From the IMG/VR virus record IMGVR_UViG_3300035698_010358, positions 1 to 64,000 of that record: a DNA stretch of 64,000 bases; one strand, given 5' to 3'. Source of the DNA: a virus. Numbering within the stretch: the first letter of the stretch is position 1; each line of letters begins with the position of its first letter. Both the position numbers and the translations under genes were made by a program. Positions 40,987-49,534 of this stretch are shown here, one piece after another. The notes below the pieces were generated by a model. That model made no database searches, was not told the DNA's origin, and worked only from the letters and a program-made list of their open reading frames with translations.

Positions 40987-42750
40987 TTAACCCTCATCTA
41001 CGGGGTATTTCTTTTTCATATTCACGTCACCGAACCCCAAGTCTTTTAAGCTGTTCTTCATTGAGGCTCGGATGGCATCCGATGCTTTGATGATACCAAA
41101 AGTTACAGCATGGGCAATGATTTCATTGAGGGTGTAGTCGGTATTTTCCAACAGTAGGTTAATGTCTTTCTGCATCAGGTTGTCCGGGAAAAGAACAACA
41201 TGGACGGTAGAGGGGCATTTTTTGTTATCCAGGTCTTCTTTCACGAGGGTCTCCAAGGATTTCTTTTCAAGAGCTTTTTCAGCTACGGTGGGAGTTTTTA
41301 CGAGATCTGTCACAGAAGAGATTGGGTAGTCTTTTTCCGTGATAGGTTCCAAATTGACGGCATGTCCTTGTGAGATAAGCCATCCAACCAAATCCTTAAT
41401 AACTTCACAGGTTTGGTTGATGTAGGATTGAGGGTTGTTGTGGTATGTGTTTAGGAATCTCACTACCTGGGTTTTCGTGATTTTATTGACCTTGGAAGTT
41501 CTCCCCATATCTATGAGGAATTGTGGGATGGTTATTTGGTGGTGTGTTGTACCTTTGGTTTTGAAGTTGTTAGGGTCTTCATCAAGATATCCTCTAACAG
41601 CTGTTTCCAAGAATATAGAGGCTGCTGTTTCCTTGTGTTTTTCTATCCCCAGTTCTTCTTTTGAAGGCAGTGAGACATCGATCAATTCCTTAGCTTGGAG
41701 CCATGAAAAAAACTGTTTTAAGATCGAGTGTTTTGATCTCAGTGTTGATTTTTCATATCTGAAACTTGCTGATTTAAAGTACAGTTCCAGAGAGTGTTCT
41801 GTGATCTCCTTGGTATTTACGATGTTTGCGGATACGGTCAAGAAATTTACAAGATCCTCCACAGAGAATTTGTGTTGGTCTTTCGTACCCTGTTTGGATT
41901 TCTGGACTCTTAGAGGAAGGTCTGTGAAATATTTCTGAACGGCTTTATTCAGAGTCATATCTTTTGAAACATCGGTTTCTATTTCTGGTGCCACCGTTAT
42001 TTCTTGGGTGCTTAACACGTTGGACACGTTTTGGGTTACTATTTCCTTTGTTTTTGGGGGTTTTGTATCTGTCCCAAATAAGCCTGAAAGCTCCTCGATA
42101 CCGTCAGAGCGGTGGTCGAAAGGGATTTCATCTTTTCCTGGGGTGTATTGATATTTTGTGCTTTCTTTTCCCATGTTGATCTCCTTTATATTTCCGTCAG
42201 TTATAAGCATTTTGATTCCTTTTTTGGCATCTGTTTCTGAGAGGTTATAGAAACTCCTTATGTCTATGAGTGTTGGGTTTTTGGGGTAATAGTCTCTTTC
42301 TTCTTCATTGAAACAGTACCTGATGTAGTTTTTGATAATTTTCTTTGGCCATAGGCGTTTGAAGTCAGGGGTGAAGGGGTCGATTTTGAACCCAGGACTA
42401 AAACAAACTTTTTCTATGCGGTTTCTCAGCCAATCTGTGGGTTGATATTGAGTTTCTTTATATCTCGTCAATATCTTGATAAAACCTTTACCAGCCATTT
42501 TCTTGAGGTATTTTTCCCTGGAGTCTGCCCTCAATTCTTTAACACGAACAGGCCGGTTCCAGTTTTTGTTGGCATAACCGGGGTCTTTTAATTTGCCTTT
42601 TTTGAAAGCATCATCTTTTTCCTTTTTTTCTTGTTTCAGGAGATTATGGATTTCTTTTTCTGACCAGCTTCCGTTATAGCCGTCCCCTGCCTTGAGTGTA
42701 ACACATGAGATTTCCAACCAGTGCATGTTTATGTAAGTGTAAGTTGACAT
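40987..42750 (-). CDS. Minus-strand protein with two recombinase-core-binding-like domains
   Basis: A 587-residue protein, the only minus-strand gene. ATG at 42750 is preferred to the TTG at 42759 because AAGGA then lies at workable spacing. Residues ~1-200 include a charged N-terminal region and a winged-helix-like stretch ('PTLIDIRSFYNLSETDAKKGIKMLITDGNIK'). Two later segments (~265-370 and ~385-470) look like the helical SAM-like N-terminal domain of tyrosine recombinases ('SILKQFFSWLQAKELIDV'; 'VIKDLVGWLISQGHAVNL'). I see no R...HxxR...Y catalytic domain. A DNA-binding regulator or accessory factor is plausible. Confidence 0.65.
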   Translation of the reverse strand: MSTYTYINMHWLEISCVTLKAGDGYNGSWSEKEIHNLLKQEKKEKDDAFKKGKLKDPGYANKNWNRPVRVKELRADSREKYLKKMAGKGFIKILTRYKETQYQPTDWLRNRIEKVCFSPGFKIDPFTPDFKRLWPKKIIKNYIRYCFNEEERDYYPKNPTLIDIRSFYNLSETDAKKGIKMLITDGNIKEINMGKESTKYQYTPGKDEIPFDHRSDGIEELSGLFGTDTKPPKTKEIVTQNVSNVLSTQEITVAPEIETDVSKDMTLNKAVQKYFTDLPLRVQKSKQGTKDQHKFSVEDLVNFLTVSANIVNTKEITEHSLELYFKSASFRYEKSTLRSKHSILKQFFSWLQAKELIDVSLPSKEELGIEKHKETAASIFLETAVRGYLDEDPNNFKTKGTTHHQITIPQFLIDMGRTSKVNKITKTQVVRFLNTYHNNPQSYINQTCEVIKDLVGWLISQGHAVNLEPITEKDYPISSVTDLVKTPTVAEKALEKKSLETLVKEDLDNKKCPSTVHVVLFPDNLMQKDINLLLENTDYTLNEIIAHAVTFGIIKASDAIRASMKNSLKDLGFGDVNMKKKYPVDEG

Positions 42751-42798
42751 TTTTTTCAATCCTTTTGTTTATAGTCCAATTAATTGTCAGTGTTTCTT

Positions 42799-42834
42799 AT
42801 ACCCTAAAAAAAAGGAATTTTTATTTTGGGGTAT
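42799..42834. promoter_or_regulatory. Dyad in the divergent promoter region, candidate operator
   Basis: ATACCCTAAAA and TTTTGGGGTAT form an 11-bp inverted repeat (one mismatch) between the divergent genes at 42750 and 42900, just upstream of a sigma70-like -35. The symmetry and place suit an operator for the MerR-like or minus-strand protein. On the minus strand it also contains GGGTATAAGAAAC, close to the candidate promoter motif. Confidence 0.5.
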
Positions 42835-42845
42835 GAAAACAGTTC

Positions 42846-42873
42846 TTGACAGTGGCTAGAAAGTGTGTATTAT
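42846..42873 (+). promoter_or_regulatory. Sigma70-like promoter of the MerR-VIT/VWA operon
   Basis: A consensus TTGACA (42846-42851), 16-base spacer and TATTAT (42868-42873), about 27 bases before the ATG at 42900. It is the best host-type promoter seen in the window, implying expression by host RNA polymerase independent of the late genes. Confidence 0.75.
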
Positions 42874-42899
42874 AGAGAGGCATGAAAGGAGTTTTGCCG

Positions 42900-43286
42900 A
42901 TGAAATATACGATTAGAGAACTGGCAAAGAAGACGGGGGTAACAGCCCGGACGATTCGTTATTGGATTACGGAGCAACTTATTCCGTCTCCAAACGGTTC
43001 CGGGCATGGGGCGGTTTCCACCGAGAAACACATGGAGGCCATTCTTCGGGTAAAGGAGATGAAAGATAAACAGGGTTTGACTCTGGCTGCCATCAAAATC
43101 AATCAGGGTTTCCCTGAAAACGAGGCAGTAGCATTACGAACCAGGCGGTTGACACATCTAGCACTAATTCCAGGAGTAGATTTGCTGATAGACGACAGTG
43201 TAGCCCCGCAACACAAACGATTAATCATTAAGGCCCTGTCAGATGTGGCCAAGACATTACCAACAGACAAAGGAGGACGATCATGA
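42900..43286 (+). CDS. MerR-family-like transcriptional regulator
   Basis: A 128-residue protein; ATG 42900 has AAAGGAG eight bases upstream, while an in-frame ATG at 42882 does not. Residues 1-70 are a MerR-type winged helix: 'YTIRELAKKTGVTARTIRYW', 'EQLIPSPNG', 'HMEAILRVKEMKDKQGLTLAAIK'. The C-terminal ~55 residues are short and lack an obvious metal-binding Cys site. It lies under its own host-type promoter beside a dyad and overlaps the VIT/VWA gene by four bases. It probably controls this operon, perhaps autogenously. Confidence 0.8.
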   Translation: MKYTIRELAKKTGVTARTIRYWITEQLIPSPNGSGHGAVSTEKHMEAILRVKEMKDKQGLTLAAIKINQGFPENEAVALRTRRLTHLALIPGVDLLIDDSVAPQHKRLIIKALSDVAKTLPTDKGGRS

Positions 43287-45787
43287 GGTTAAAACCTATA
43301 GGGAACAGAATAACAGAAGCTGGCACAGGTGTAGAAATACCTCTAGCAATGCAGAGGATGGATTTGGCTGGCCGTGTAACTCCAGCAGGGGCCATGCTGA
43401 GGGTAACTCACCAATTCAAGACAGAAGGGCGGTCTGAACCTTTGGAGGCCATATATACATTTATGCTGCCTCGTAACGGAACCCTTCGACGGTTCATCGT
43501 CAAAGGGGAGGATTTCGAGGTTGAGTCCAAACTCGAACCTCGTGAAGAAGCCCGTGAAGAATACGAAGAAGGCATGGAAGCAGGACATCTTTCTGTGTTG
43601 GCTGAAGCTAATATTGATGGCATGGTGTCCTTGTCTGTTGGCCAGATTCAACCTGATGAAACCGTGACTGTTGTAATGGATATCGTGTCGGGTGTCGAGA
43701 TCAAAGATAACACCTACCGTTTCCGTTTCCCGTTTACTCTGGCCCCTAATTACCATGCAAGTGCCACGGCACCCTCCACTAAAGAAGGTAGGAAGGTTAC
43801 GCTGCCTTCGGATGTGTTCGGTGACATTATCCTTCCTGAATGGAAAAATGATGCTTCTGGCCTGCATCAGGTATCTTTCAATATAAATGTTGAAGCTGCC
43901 GGTAAGTTGGATTCCGTATCGTCTCCATCTCACCGTATCTTGGTTCGACCAAGTGGGGAAGGTTCTGCCCAAATCGAACTGTCAGGTGCGGGAGACGTTC
44001 CGAACCGTGATTTGGTGATTGAAGTGCAGGCAAAAGAAGTTGAAGCCTCTGTGTTTGCTGATGCAAAGTTGGTCTCCAAGAAGTCCAGCAAGGATGACCC
44101 CAAGGTTCCGAAGGGTGCCCCTCGATGGACGGTAGTGGTTCCTTCAAGTCTGCTTCCGAAAGCAAAGAAGGCTCCCCGAAAAGTCTGTTTCATCGTAGAC
44201 GACTCTGGCTCGATGCAAGGGCAGCCCATTGAGCAGGCTAAATTGGCAATACGTGCTTGTTTGTCAACTCTCCGTCCGACGGATGAGTTTGGCCTGATTT
44301 ATTTCGGGTCTAACTACCATACATTCGATGCTGGTATGGCCAAGGCCACGGATGCTAACCGAAAGTGTGCTGATAAATTTATCAGCCAAATCCATGCCAA
44401 CAGTGGTGGGACTGAGTTGGCTCCAGCCCTTGGTCAGGCCATCAGTGTTTTGGGTGGTTCTGGTGGGGACATTTTCTTGATGACAGATGGCCAAGTGTTT
44501 GAAACAGGCACTATCGTTGAGCAATGTGCTGCAGCAGGGACAAGAGTTCATGTCCTTGGTATTGGTTCAGCCAGTCAGGACCGTTTCCTTTCCAGCCTTG
44601 CTCGTCGGAGTGATGGTGTTCAGAAGATGGTTGGTACGAACGAGGATGTTACGGCCAATGCCCTGGAGTTATTCAATTCCGTTAAACAGCCTGTGCAGAC
44701 GGACCTCAAGGTTTTCGTCGTCACTGGTAAGAAGATGTCACAGGAACATCAGGTTGATACCATCTGGGATGGTTATCCTGTGTTGCTGACAGATGACGGG
44801 ACTACTGGCCTGAATGCTCCGCAGACGGTGACGTTCACTTGGGGTCGTGGGAAGAAGGTCAAAGTTCCCGTGAGTTACACTCAAGAAGTTCCGAACGGTT
44901 TGTCTGGTCTGTTGTATGCTGGTCGTCAGGTGGAAGACCTTGAAACAGCATTGGATGCTGCTCTAAAAGACGGCCCTGAAAAAAAATCTGTCGAAACTAC
45001 CTTGAAGGCTATTTCTACGGTTTATGGATTAGCCAGTCAGGTGATGTCTCTGATAGCTATCGTGAAACGTGCCGGAGACCAAAAAAGCCAACAGGTGAAA
45101 CAACAGATCATAGCTGTTGGTACCCCTGAAGGGATGAGTAGTGGTGGGATTTTCCGTAGTGCCTCCTGTAATGCCTCCTATGGAGCATCAGTCCAATGTT
45201 GCACTCAGAGCCTCGGACTCAGGGACAGTGGTGATGGTTCCAGAGGTTTGAGTCGGGGCATGACGACGAAATCCCTTCTGATAGGCGATTCTGCCAGCAG
45301 TGAGGTCTACGGTAGCAGTTCTGGTACGATGAACTGGATGGAGTATGAACCCGAATGTACCCCTAAAGAATCCTTAGCTCCGAGAAGTTTCCAGAGAAGT
45401 TTCCAGAGGAAGGAAATTCAGTTTGAGGACTCGGATATTAAGAGTTCCGACTTGTTTAACGAGCTTGCCGGACTGCAATCCGACGGTGGTTTGCCCGGCT
45501 TAACCCGGAAAAAACGTGCCCACGAGACAGTAATTCTGGCTTTGATGGCCTACATTGCCGACAAAGACAGTGCTGCCCCGAAGTATGCCCTTCATATCGA
45601 ACGGATGCTGGACTTCCTGAACCACTACCTCGACCTGAACGTTGGAAAAGACCCCAACATGGCCAAAGCTGTTGGAATCCTTGAGGCTGGTCAGGATCAG
45701 GTGAATGAGGAGTGCCAGGAACATCTCCTGAATCCATGCTCTTGTGATCCTGAAGTGATTTGGGTGCATGTAGGTCAGTCTCTCTGA
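43283..45787 (+). CDS. VIT and von Willebrand factor A domain protein
   Basis: An 834-residue protein. Residues ~20-140 follow the VIT domain pattern ('LRVTHQFKTEG...LEAIYTFMLPRNGTLRRFIVKGEDFEVES', 'REEAREEYEEGMEAGHLSVL' in parts). Residues ~298-470 are a VWA domain with MIDAS motif 'DDSGSMQG' (~304-311) and 'FLMTDGQV' later. The C-terminal third has Cys/Ser-rich linker regions and a helical end. The VIT-VWA pairing is typical of inter-alpha-trypsin inhibitor-like proteins and bacterial relatives. No signal peptide is visible, so it is likely cytoplasmic. A binding scaffold or cargo function is inferred. Overlaps the MerR-like gene. Confidence 0.8.
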   Translation: MRLKPIGNRITEAGTGVEIPLAMQRMDLAGRVTPAGAMLRVTHQFKTEGRSEPLEAIYTFMLPRNGTLRRFIVKGEDFEVESKLEPREEAREEYEEGMEAGHLSVLAEANIDGMVSLSVGQIQPDETVTVVMDIVSGVEIKDNTYRFRFPFTLAPNYHASATAPSTKEGRKVTLPSDVFGDIILPEWKNDASGLHQVSFNINVEAAGKLDSVSSPSHRILVRPSGEGSAQIELSGAGDVPNRDLVIEVQAKEVEASVFADAKLVSKKSSKDDPKVPKGAPRWTVVVPSSLLPKAKKAPRKVCFIVDDSGSMQGQPIEQAKLAIRACLSTLRPTDEFGLIYFGSNYHTFDAGMAKATDANRKCADKFISQIHANSGGTELAPALGQAISVLGGSGGDIFLMTDGQVFETGTIVEQCAAAGTRVHVLGIGSASQDRFLSSLARRSDGVQKMVGTNEDVTANALELFNSVKQPVQTDLKVFVVTGKKMSQEHQVDTIWDGYPVLLTDDGTTGLNAPQTVTFTWGRGKKVKVPVSYTQEVPNGLSGLLYAGRQVEDLETALDAALKDGPEKKSVETTLKAISTVYGLASQVMSLIAIVKRAGDQKSQQVKQQIIAVGTPEGMSSGGIFRSASCNASYGASVQCCTQSLGLRDSGDGSRGLSRGMTTKSLLIGDSASSEVYGSSSGTMNWMEYEPECTPKESLAPRSFQRSFQRKEIQFEDSDIKSSDLFNELAGLQSDGGLPGLTRKKRAHETVILALMAYIADKDSAAPKYALHIERMLDFLNHYLDLNVGKDPNMAKAVGILEAGQDQVNEECQEHLLNPCSCDPEVIWVHVGQSL

Positions 45788-45805
45788 TTTTTAACCTTCC
45801 TCAAT

Positions 45806-45863
45806 AAAACGGGGCTGTTTCTTATGAGACTGCCCCGTTTCTTATGAGACTGCCCCGTTTTTC
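45806..45863 (+). terminator. Terminator with a duplicated 3' arm (20-bp tandem repeat)
   Basis: AAACGGGGC can pair with GCCCCGTTT in either of two tandem copies of a 20-base unit (45821-45840 and 45841-45860), each followed by Ts. It closes the VIT/VWA operon; the repeat looks like a recent slippage duplication. Confidence 0.8.
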
Positions 45864-45960
45864 CGTCTCCATGACTCGGTAGGGAGCCTATAATACCAAT
45901 AATTGTAAGGGTTGATGATTACATGCCCAATTTGAGTTTCCTATGACGGAGGTTTTTGAC

Positions 45961-46797
45961 ATGCCGAACACAGATAACAATAATGCCAACATCGGGGTGG
46001 GTGGTACTTCGTACTTGTACGATTACGGGACTAGCCCCAATACTCGAACAGCAGTTTCTCAGAAAGTCAGAATTCTGACACCTCACATGGGGAATACGAG
46101 TACGATGGCTCAGATGGGGGTGTTATCTCAGTTCAACCCAAGCCAGAGTCGTACCGTTGAACCTGTTCGAGGAATTGGTTTTGGTGATCAGGTTGCCGAA
46201 TTGGTCCCGTCCGTAACGGAACCAACAACAGGAAACTTTGAACGAGCACTTCTGTACCTGTGCAACTTGTGGCAAGCCACTGGTTATGCTTCGGGTGTAG
46301 ATGGCCCAGTTCGTTCCTTGGCTCATCACAAATGGCCTTTCGATATTGAACAACAGGTTGTTTTCAGTACATTGGCTGATGTGGATATGGGAGCACCGAA
46401 TGAAGGTGTTGGATTTGATCCCGGTACTTTCAACGGTGGTGTAAGCCAGGTAGCTTACGGAGCTATCACTCCTAATCAGGAAGGTACCCCGGCAGATGAG
46501 TCCCAACGTGGTCACTCTGCCATCATCACTGTCTATGAAGCCTGCTGGTTTACCAGTTGGTCTACGACATTTGCTAAAGATTCCGGCCTCATCATGGAAT
46601 CCGGTGATGTTACCGTCAGTGATGTCCATGACTTCGCCAGTGTTTACGGTGAGTTCTTGGCAACTGGTAATGACCCAACAATTGGCCAGCTTGGTTCTGT
46701 CCGATATGCAGAGTCAGGGTACAATGTGGCTGGTGCTGCTGGTCGTCAGACCGTTGGTGCTGCTGGCCAAGGCTTCGCAGCCGTTGGTGCTACTTAA
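45961..46797 (+). CDS. Probable tail tube protein
   Basis: A 278-residue protein; ATG 45961 follows GGAGG at nine bases and is preferred to the upstream in-frame ATG. It begins with an Asn-rich segment, then 'SYLYDYGTSPNTRTAVSQKVRIL', 'MAQMGVLSQFNPSQSRTVEPVRGIGFGDQVAELVP', and a C-terminal Gly/Ala-rich end. It is the first gene of the tail block, before chaperone-like genes and the tape measure, where the inner tube gene normally lies; the sheath is upstream across the cargo island. Composition and size are compatible with a gp19-like beta-barrel, but no diagnostic motif is seen. Confidence 0.6.
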   Translation: MPNTDNNNANIGVGGTSYLYDYGTSPNTRTAVSQKVRILTPHMGNTSTMAQMGVLSQFNPSQSRTVEPVRGIGFGDQVAELVPSVTEPTTGNFERALLYLCNLWQATGYASGVDGPVRSLAHHKWPFDIEQQVVFSTLADVDMGAPNEGVGFDPGTFNGGVSQVAYGAITPNQEGTPADESQRGHSAIITVYEACWFTSWSTTFAKDSGLIMESGDVTVSDVHDFASVYGEFLATGNDPTIGQLGSVRYAESGYNVAGAAGRQTVGAAGQGFAAVGAT

Positions 46798-47023
46798 TCC
46801 AGGTCGTCCTTGATTGCTTGGGTAAAGTACAGGTTATAACTGGGGAAATAACCCAGCAGCCTGTTAAGACGAACAGATGTACAGATAGACAACGACTTGA
46901 GCTATTTTCCTCTCCCATCAGGGAGATGGTCTGACTTACCTATTGAAACGGACTGACAAGCTCAATCTTGTGCTATCCAGGGCTGCAGGGTTGTTTTCCT
47001 TTAACAGAAGGGAAATAACGAAA
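46798..47023. other. 226-base gap with two small hairpins
   Basis: Contains CTGGG/CCCAG (near 46845) and CTCCC/GGGAG (near 46915) stems without T runs. No gene or clear promoter is visible. The in-frame codons before 47024 start only at a TTG. Confidence 0.4.
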
Positions 47024-48364
47024 ATGGAACAGATTACACTTGATGCTCTGGTGAGTGCTCTTGCCCCTATCGAAGCCATCGGTAAAAATGAGATTACTTT
47101 CAATGTCCAGGGGAAAGATTCCGGGACAACGGTAACGCTGCGGATTCTTCTCCCCGAAGAAGAAATCATAGCCCAGCGTTATGCTTCTGAGGCTTTGGCA
47201 GATGCAAATGAGAAGAAAAGCCATGATGCCTTGGAGTATCTGGAAAGATTCAAAATTAGTATTTTGTCTTTTTCCTTGGTTTCCATCGGAGCTCTCGACC
47301 TTCATAATTCAGAATATATCGAAACCGGGGAAACTCTAAAAAACGGCAAAAAGGTGAAGGAACCTAAGCATTTGGCAATGCGGAAGCTCCTTCTCAAATG
47401 GACACAAGACATCCGAACCTTGATGTTCAATAAATACAATGAGTTACTGCTCCAGTCTGAGTTGGATGCAGAGAAAGCTATTGTATTTGATCCAGTAGAC
47501 TTGGCCACAGAAATTGAACGGGTTGAGAAACGATTGGAGGATCTGAAGAAAACTCAGGAGAAGGAATCCTCTACCTCGGCTTTTCATGACCAGGTGAAAG
47601 AAATTGCTGAGTTGGATAAATCTGACGGGCAAGACCGCCGAGCTGCTGTTGATGCTATGACAGCAAAACGGGCTGGCATCGCCCCCCAAGTTGACGAGGA
47701 TGCGGCTCTCCCTGAAAACCTCGATGCTTCAGAGGCACTAGGTCCTCAACGAACCCAACAGGAAGAATTCAAATCAACGGTCTTCCATGATACAGTCTTC
47801 CATGATGCAGCCACACCACCTCCTGAGAGGCCCGTAGATCAACAAGCAGCTCCAATGCCACCTACGGCTCAGGAACCTTCACAAGAACAGCCTCAGCAGC
47901 CTGTAATAGGTGAGGAACCACCATTACCTGTATGGGAAGATGACTCGTTTATAGATTCGAGTGATTCCGATGGGATGAAGGCTGCTGTTCACGCCGAAAA
48001 CCAGAAACTTCTAGCTGCCCGACGTGGGGACCTTCCTCCTGAACCGTCAGCCTTGAATAACATGAGAGCAGAACAGGCCGCTAAAGGTGCCCCCGTGATG
48101 AGACCCGGTGTAAAGCCACCTCATGTTGGAGCAAAATCCGTAGCTGATGAATTGGAGTCTGAGGAAACCAGGATTCTGAATGCTTCTCGAAAAGCTATGA
48201 CGGAATCTACTGAAAAAAGGGATGGTGCTGATGTGTATCGTCAGCCTGTTGAAACTCTGGACAGGGTAGAGCCTGACAAATCAGCTCAACAGCCTGTTTT
48301 GAATAGTGCTCCTGTGAATCAATCGACAAATCCTAGGTTCAAACCTAATAATCGAAAGCCGTAA
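47024..48364 (+). CDS. Putative tail assembly chaperone-position protein, long disordered tail
   Basis: A 446-residue protein; ATG 47024 is chosen over the upstream TTG for its AAGGGA. Residues 1-170 are an ordered domain ('LDALVSALAPIEAIGKNEITFNVQGKDSGTTVTLRI', 'LERFKISILSFSLVSIGALDL'). The rest is Gln/Pro/Glu-rich and likely disordered, with repeated 'VFHDTVFHDA' (bases ~47780-47810). It lies between the tube and tape measure genes, the place of tail assembly chaperones. The next gene starts four bases after its stop, so no frameshift fusion is needed. Confidence 0.6.
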   Translation: MEQITLDALVSALAPIEAIGKNEITFNVQGKDSGTTVTLRILLPEEEIIAQRYASEALADANEKKSHDALEYLERFKISILSFSLVSIGALDLHNSEYIETGETLKNGKKVKEPKHLAMRKLLLKWTQDIRTLMFNKYNELLLQSELDAEKAIVFDPVDLATEIERVEKRLEDLKKTQEKESSTSAFHDQVKEIAELDKSDGQDRRAAVDAMTAKRAGIAPQVDEDAALPENLDASEALGPQRTQQEEFKSTVFHDTVFHDAATPPPERPVDQQAAPMPPTAQEPSQEQPQQPVIGEEPPLPVWEDDSFIDSSDSDGMKAAVHAENQKLLAARRGDLPPEPSALNNMRAEQAAKGAPVMRPGVKPPHVGAKSVADELESEETRILNASRKAMTESTEKRDGADVYRQPVETLDRVEPDKSAQQPVLNSAPVNQSTNPRFKPNNRKP

Positions 48365-48367
48365 TTT

Positions 48368-49531
48368 ATGGGCTTATTGCCGACGACAACCCCCGAACAA
48401 CGGGCACCATTCTATGAAGACGTTGAAGATTTAACCACTGTAGGGTTCTTATCCCATTCGGTGAGTCTTGCCGGGGCTCGTTTGTCGTTCAGGTCTTTGA
48501 GTGCCGGAGATTTATTCTTGCTTCAGACTCATGGTGATGATGAGGCTTGGCAATCTTGGATGGTTGCGTCATCTGTGTGGATGGTTGATGGTTATAGCCT
48601 TCTGGCTGAAACTAATTCTTCATATCATATTCATAAACTGTTGAAGACATTACCTCAGTCAGCTATGACCATTTTATTTAGTATTGTCAAAGGGTTATTC
48701 TCTCGTCAAGATAAAGCTCTCAGTGCAGTCGAGGCATATTGTTATGAAAGTGCTTCACGTTTTCGGTGGAAAGCCACTAAAGGATCCTCTATAGGGACCC
48801 TTTCAGGAATTCAGGGTACTGACCGGTTCGGGATGAACCCTGTAATGCAAATGTGGCGGTTTTTTAATGAGATCGAAGACAAACGTAATTACGATGAAGT
48901 CCAATGGGATGGATTCAAGTTGGCTGCTTCAGCTTCTGCTCCTAAAGGGGTGGAGAAGATTGACAAGCATGATAAAAACCGACGTGAACGAGAAGAAAAC
49001 AGGCGGCAGGATGTTCTGGATAGATTCTTTTACGTTCGAAAAGGAGTTATTTCACCAGAGTCGAAGCCAACGGATATTGAATCTATTGGTATTCGAGCCA
49101 AGTCTTACGATGACCTAGAAGGTGAAATGCAACGGTGGGTGAGTGGTGATGATGATTTCCATGATACTATTGTTAGTAATTATAAGAATTCAATTACTGA
49201 CAGGTATGACAAGGAACGAGAAGAAAGAGCTACTCGTCGGGAAGTCTTACAGAAAAAGTATGAAGAGATGGAGTTGGATACGAAGCCGAGGCCCTTGGTT
49301 GGTTACACACTAGATCAACTGGAGCATGTTGTGAAAAGCAGGAAGCCTGGTGTGGCTAAACTTTATCATGACACTCAGGGGCTTCAGGAGAAGATGTATC
49401 AACGTCATTTGAAATTAGCGGAGAAGGGGCTATTGGAAGCTGAAGATGGCCAGATAAAAGCCCCACCAGGGAACCCTGAATTGATGGAGTTAATTACCAA
49501 ACGTCAGGTTCCATTTTCGTCAGAGGATTAA
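48368..49531 (+). CDS. Second protein at the tail chaperone position
   Basis: A 387-residue protein. Residues 1-150 form an ordered domain ('TVGFLSHSVSLAGARLSFRSLSAGDLFLL', 'FSIVKGLFSRQDKAL') resembling phage 'gp26/gp28-like' loading factors only in general layout. Residues ~195-310 are charged and helical ('HDKNRREREENRRQDVLDRF', 'YDKEREERATRREVLQKKYEEM'). The C-terminus is helical. No good ribosome binding site precedes ATG 48368, so translation may be coupled to the upstream gene. A tail assembly role is inferred from position before the tape measure. Confidence 0.6.
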   Translation: MGLLPTTTPEQRAPFYEDVEDLTTVGFLSHSVSLAGARLSFRSLSAGDLFLLQTHGDDEAWQSWMVASSVWMVDGYSLLAETNSSYHIHKLLKTLPQSAMTILFSIVKGLFSRQDKALSAVEAYCYESASRFRWKATKGSSIGTLSGIQGTDRFGMNPVMQMWRFFNEIEDKRNYDEVQWDGFKLAASASAPKGVEKIDKHDKNRREREENRRQDVLDRFFYVRKGVISPESKPTDIESIGIRAKSYDDLEGEMQRWVSGDDDFHDTIVSNYKNSITDRYDKEREERATRREVLQKKYEEMELDTKPRPLVGYTLDQLEHVVKSRKPGVAKLYHDTQGLQEKMYQRHLKLAEKGLLEAEDGQIKAPPGNPELMELITKRQVPFSSED

Positions 49532-49534
49532 ATC

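Noticed and set aside
42751-42759. TTG start for the minus-strand gene
   Set aside because: The ribosome binding site would be too close; ATG at 42750 has better spacing.
48364-48368. Programmed -1 frameshift fusing the two tail chaperone-position genes
   Set aside because: The genes do not overlap, no slippery heptamer is seen at the end of the first, and the second has its own ATG four bases after the stop.
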